A stretch of DNA of 64,000 bases from Epiperipatus broadwayi. Taxonomy: Eukaryota; Onychophora; Udeonychophora; Euonychophora; Peripatidae. Positions 62,500 to 64,000 of the stretch are shown here, one piece after another (positions within the stretch are counted from its first letter, which is position 1; every line of letters begins with the position of its first letter). The position numbers and the translations under genes were made by a program. The notes under the pieces are model-generated. The model saw only the letters and a program-made list of their open reading frames with translations, did not search any database and was not told where the DNA came from. The stretch spans positions 540,812 to 604,811 of the forward strand of contig JAQFVV010006449.1 in the NCBI GenBank assembly GCA_028023455.1, written 5' to 3'.

Positions 62500-62645
62500 T
62501 TCAGATTTTCAAGCACCCTTCAACTATTTACACTATCTCATACAACTGATACATGACTACACACATGTAGAAAAGATAAATAATCACCAATATACATATT
62601 TCGTGCTAAACCGACATTCATCAGTTGGTCCAGATTATCATCTTC
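62500..62645 (+). repeat. dispersed ~420 bp repeat, copy 3 (left part only)
   Basis: It matches the first third of 45836-46250: CTATCTCATA, GAAAAGATAAATAATCA, CATCAGTTGGTCCAGATTAT. It ends at a T-rich and TA tract. Confidence 0.65.
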
Positions 62646-62693
62646 CTTATATATATATATTTTTTTTTTTTTTTTATATATATATATATATAT
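62646..62693. repeat. (TA)n-T15-(TA)n tract
   Basis: Low-complexity tract of two TA runs around about 15 T. Confidence 0.9.
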
Positions 62694-62695
62694 TT

Positions 62696-63846
62696 CATAT
62701 GGTGGAATTAGAATCCATTATGTTGCCTTAATAAAATACTTTAATAAAAATATAAACAAATATTATAGACAACTACATTAATAAATGTTTAATTTATTAC
62801 ATCGAATCGATTTTCGTTCAAAATGAACCTTTTCAAGATGTTAGAATAAATCAAAAAGTCATGCGATTTATATTAACGTAGAACACACTTTTTGTTCAAA
62901 TTAGATCCTAAAAATTATTAAAATTTTTAATGTTTAACTGACGACTTTCAACTCAAATTCACGGATTCCTGGTGCAAAATTCAGAAACTTAGCATCCTTT
63001 AACCTTAATAATTATAAAGGCTTCACAAAAATTATGACAAATCAAGGACACAGTTTATAAAATTTACCATCAACAATCAGATGACACGGATGACATAAAA
63101 TGTCTGTAGAGTTAAAATAAATCAGATGGTATATATTCAATATAGCAGTTTTCTTAATCTTGTTTATAAAAATCTTTAAATAAACTAAAATATATTATAT
63201 TATATTATATTCATCATATGAAATATTATTGAAGAAAATTTTAGAAATGCTTTTAAATTAGAACGTCATAGAAGTATTAATATTAACGAAGAAATGGCTT
63301 TAGACTACTAAAGAAAAATGCAAGTTTTTTATATAATTCAGTGGATGTAATATCTTTTAGCTTATTTAAAGATTTTTATAAACAAGATTAAGAAAACTGC
63401 TATATTGAATATATGCCATCTGATTTCTTTTTACTCTACAGACATTTGATGTCATCCGTGTCTTCTGATTGTTGATGGTAAATTTTATAAACTGTATCCT
63501 TGATTTGTCATAATTTTTATGAAGCCTTTATTATTAAGGTTAAAGGATGCTAAGTTTCTGAATTTTGCACCAGAAATCCGTGAATTTGAGTTGAAAGTCG
63601 TCAGTTAAACATCAAAAATTTTAATATTTTTTAGGATTTAATTTGAACAATAAGTGTGTGCTACGTTAATAGAAATCGCGTGACTTTTTGATTTATTCTA
63701 ACATCTTGAAAAGGTTCATTTTGAACGAAAATCGATTCGATGTAATAAATGAAATATTTATTAATGTAGTTGTCTATAATATTTGTTTATATTTTTATTA
63801 AAGTATTTTATTAAGGCAGCATAATGGATTCTAATTCCATCATATG
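62696..63846. repeat. long inverted repeat, arms ~490 bp
   Basis: The left arm (62696 to about 63193) and right arm (about 63353-63846) are reverse complements with roughly 95 percent identity by eye. Both outer ends are marked by CATATG(G/A)TGGAATTAGAATCC. The spacer is about 160 bp. Neither arm codes for a recognisable protein. The structure could be a fold-back transposon or an inverted duplication. Confidence 0.87.
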
Positions 63847-64000
63847 AAATATTATTGAAGAAAATTTTAGAAATGCTTTTAAATTAGAACGTCATAGAAG
63901 TATTAATATTAACGAAGAAATGACTTTAGACTACTAAAGAAAAATGCAAATTTTTATATAATTCAGTGGATATACTATCTTTTAGTTTATTTAAAGATTT
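63212..64000. repeat. direct repeat, period ~626 bp, running off the window
   Basis: The spacer of the inverted repeat, starting CATCATATGAAATATTATTG at 63212, reappears at 63838 and continues to the end of the window with few differences. The inverted-repeat unit is therefore at least partly tandem. Confidence 0.87.

Overview
The window looks like AT-rich, repeat-laden nuclear DNA of an invertebrate animal. The evidence is spliced exons with GT/AG junctions, an AATAAA signal, very long introns, long (TA)n tracts, a tRNA-derived SINE, and fossils of several metazoan retroelement classes (RTE-type LINEs, a second LINE type, two Penelope-like types, Ty3/Gypsy, a large-LTR element). The species cannot be read from the sequence; a mollusc such as a cephalopod is only a weak guess.

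Host genes: the only well supported gene is the 3' end of a plus-strand chymotrypsin-fold serine protease. Its penultimate exon is at 4307-4476, then comes a 23.3 kb phase-0 intron, and the last exon, carrying GDSGGP, is at 27799-27963 with an AATAAA at 28022. Exons for the catalytic His and Asp must lie left of the window. A second candidate is a 145 bp minus-strand internal exon at 41046-41190.

Layout: 1-2383 is a minus-strand RTE LINE fragment and 2788-2898 a SINE. The protease intron (4477-27798) holds microsatellites, a LINE endonuclease fragment (8385-8880), a near-perfect palindrome of a Penelope-like C-terminus (15217-15939), a pair of 2.5 kb direct repeats that look like LTRs with a tRNA-Lys-type primer binding site behind the first (16018-23642), a decayed LINE RT (23860-24955) and a gag-like ORF (26105-26431). 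From 28500 to 37015 come Penelope fragments, palindromes with TA cores, a dispersed repeat, a dead Gypsy pol (34400-36340, minus) and a second SINE copy. From 41640 to 54096 there are three further RTE LINE copies; the plus-strand one at 50810-54096 is nearly complete, with one in-frame stop. From 54189 to 57700 two Penelope 3' ends lie head to head, one of them split by a 1.83 kb terminal-inverted-repeat element (54774-56605) with an 8 bp target duplication. From 59663 to 62477 there is a longer Penelope-like element with YVDD and GIY-YIG motifs, and 62696-64000 holds a ~490 bp-armed inverted repeat and a ~626 bp direct repeat.

How it fits together: almost all recognisable coding sequence is transposon debris of different ages, often nested and often bounded by (TA)n tracts. 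Nesting gives a partial order of events: the TIR element went into a Penelope copy, and a 182 bp insert went into a LINE copy. No CRISPR, operon, rRNA or functional tRNA gene was seen.
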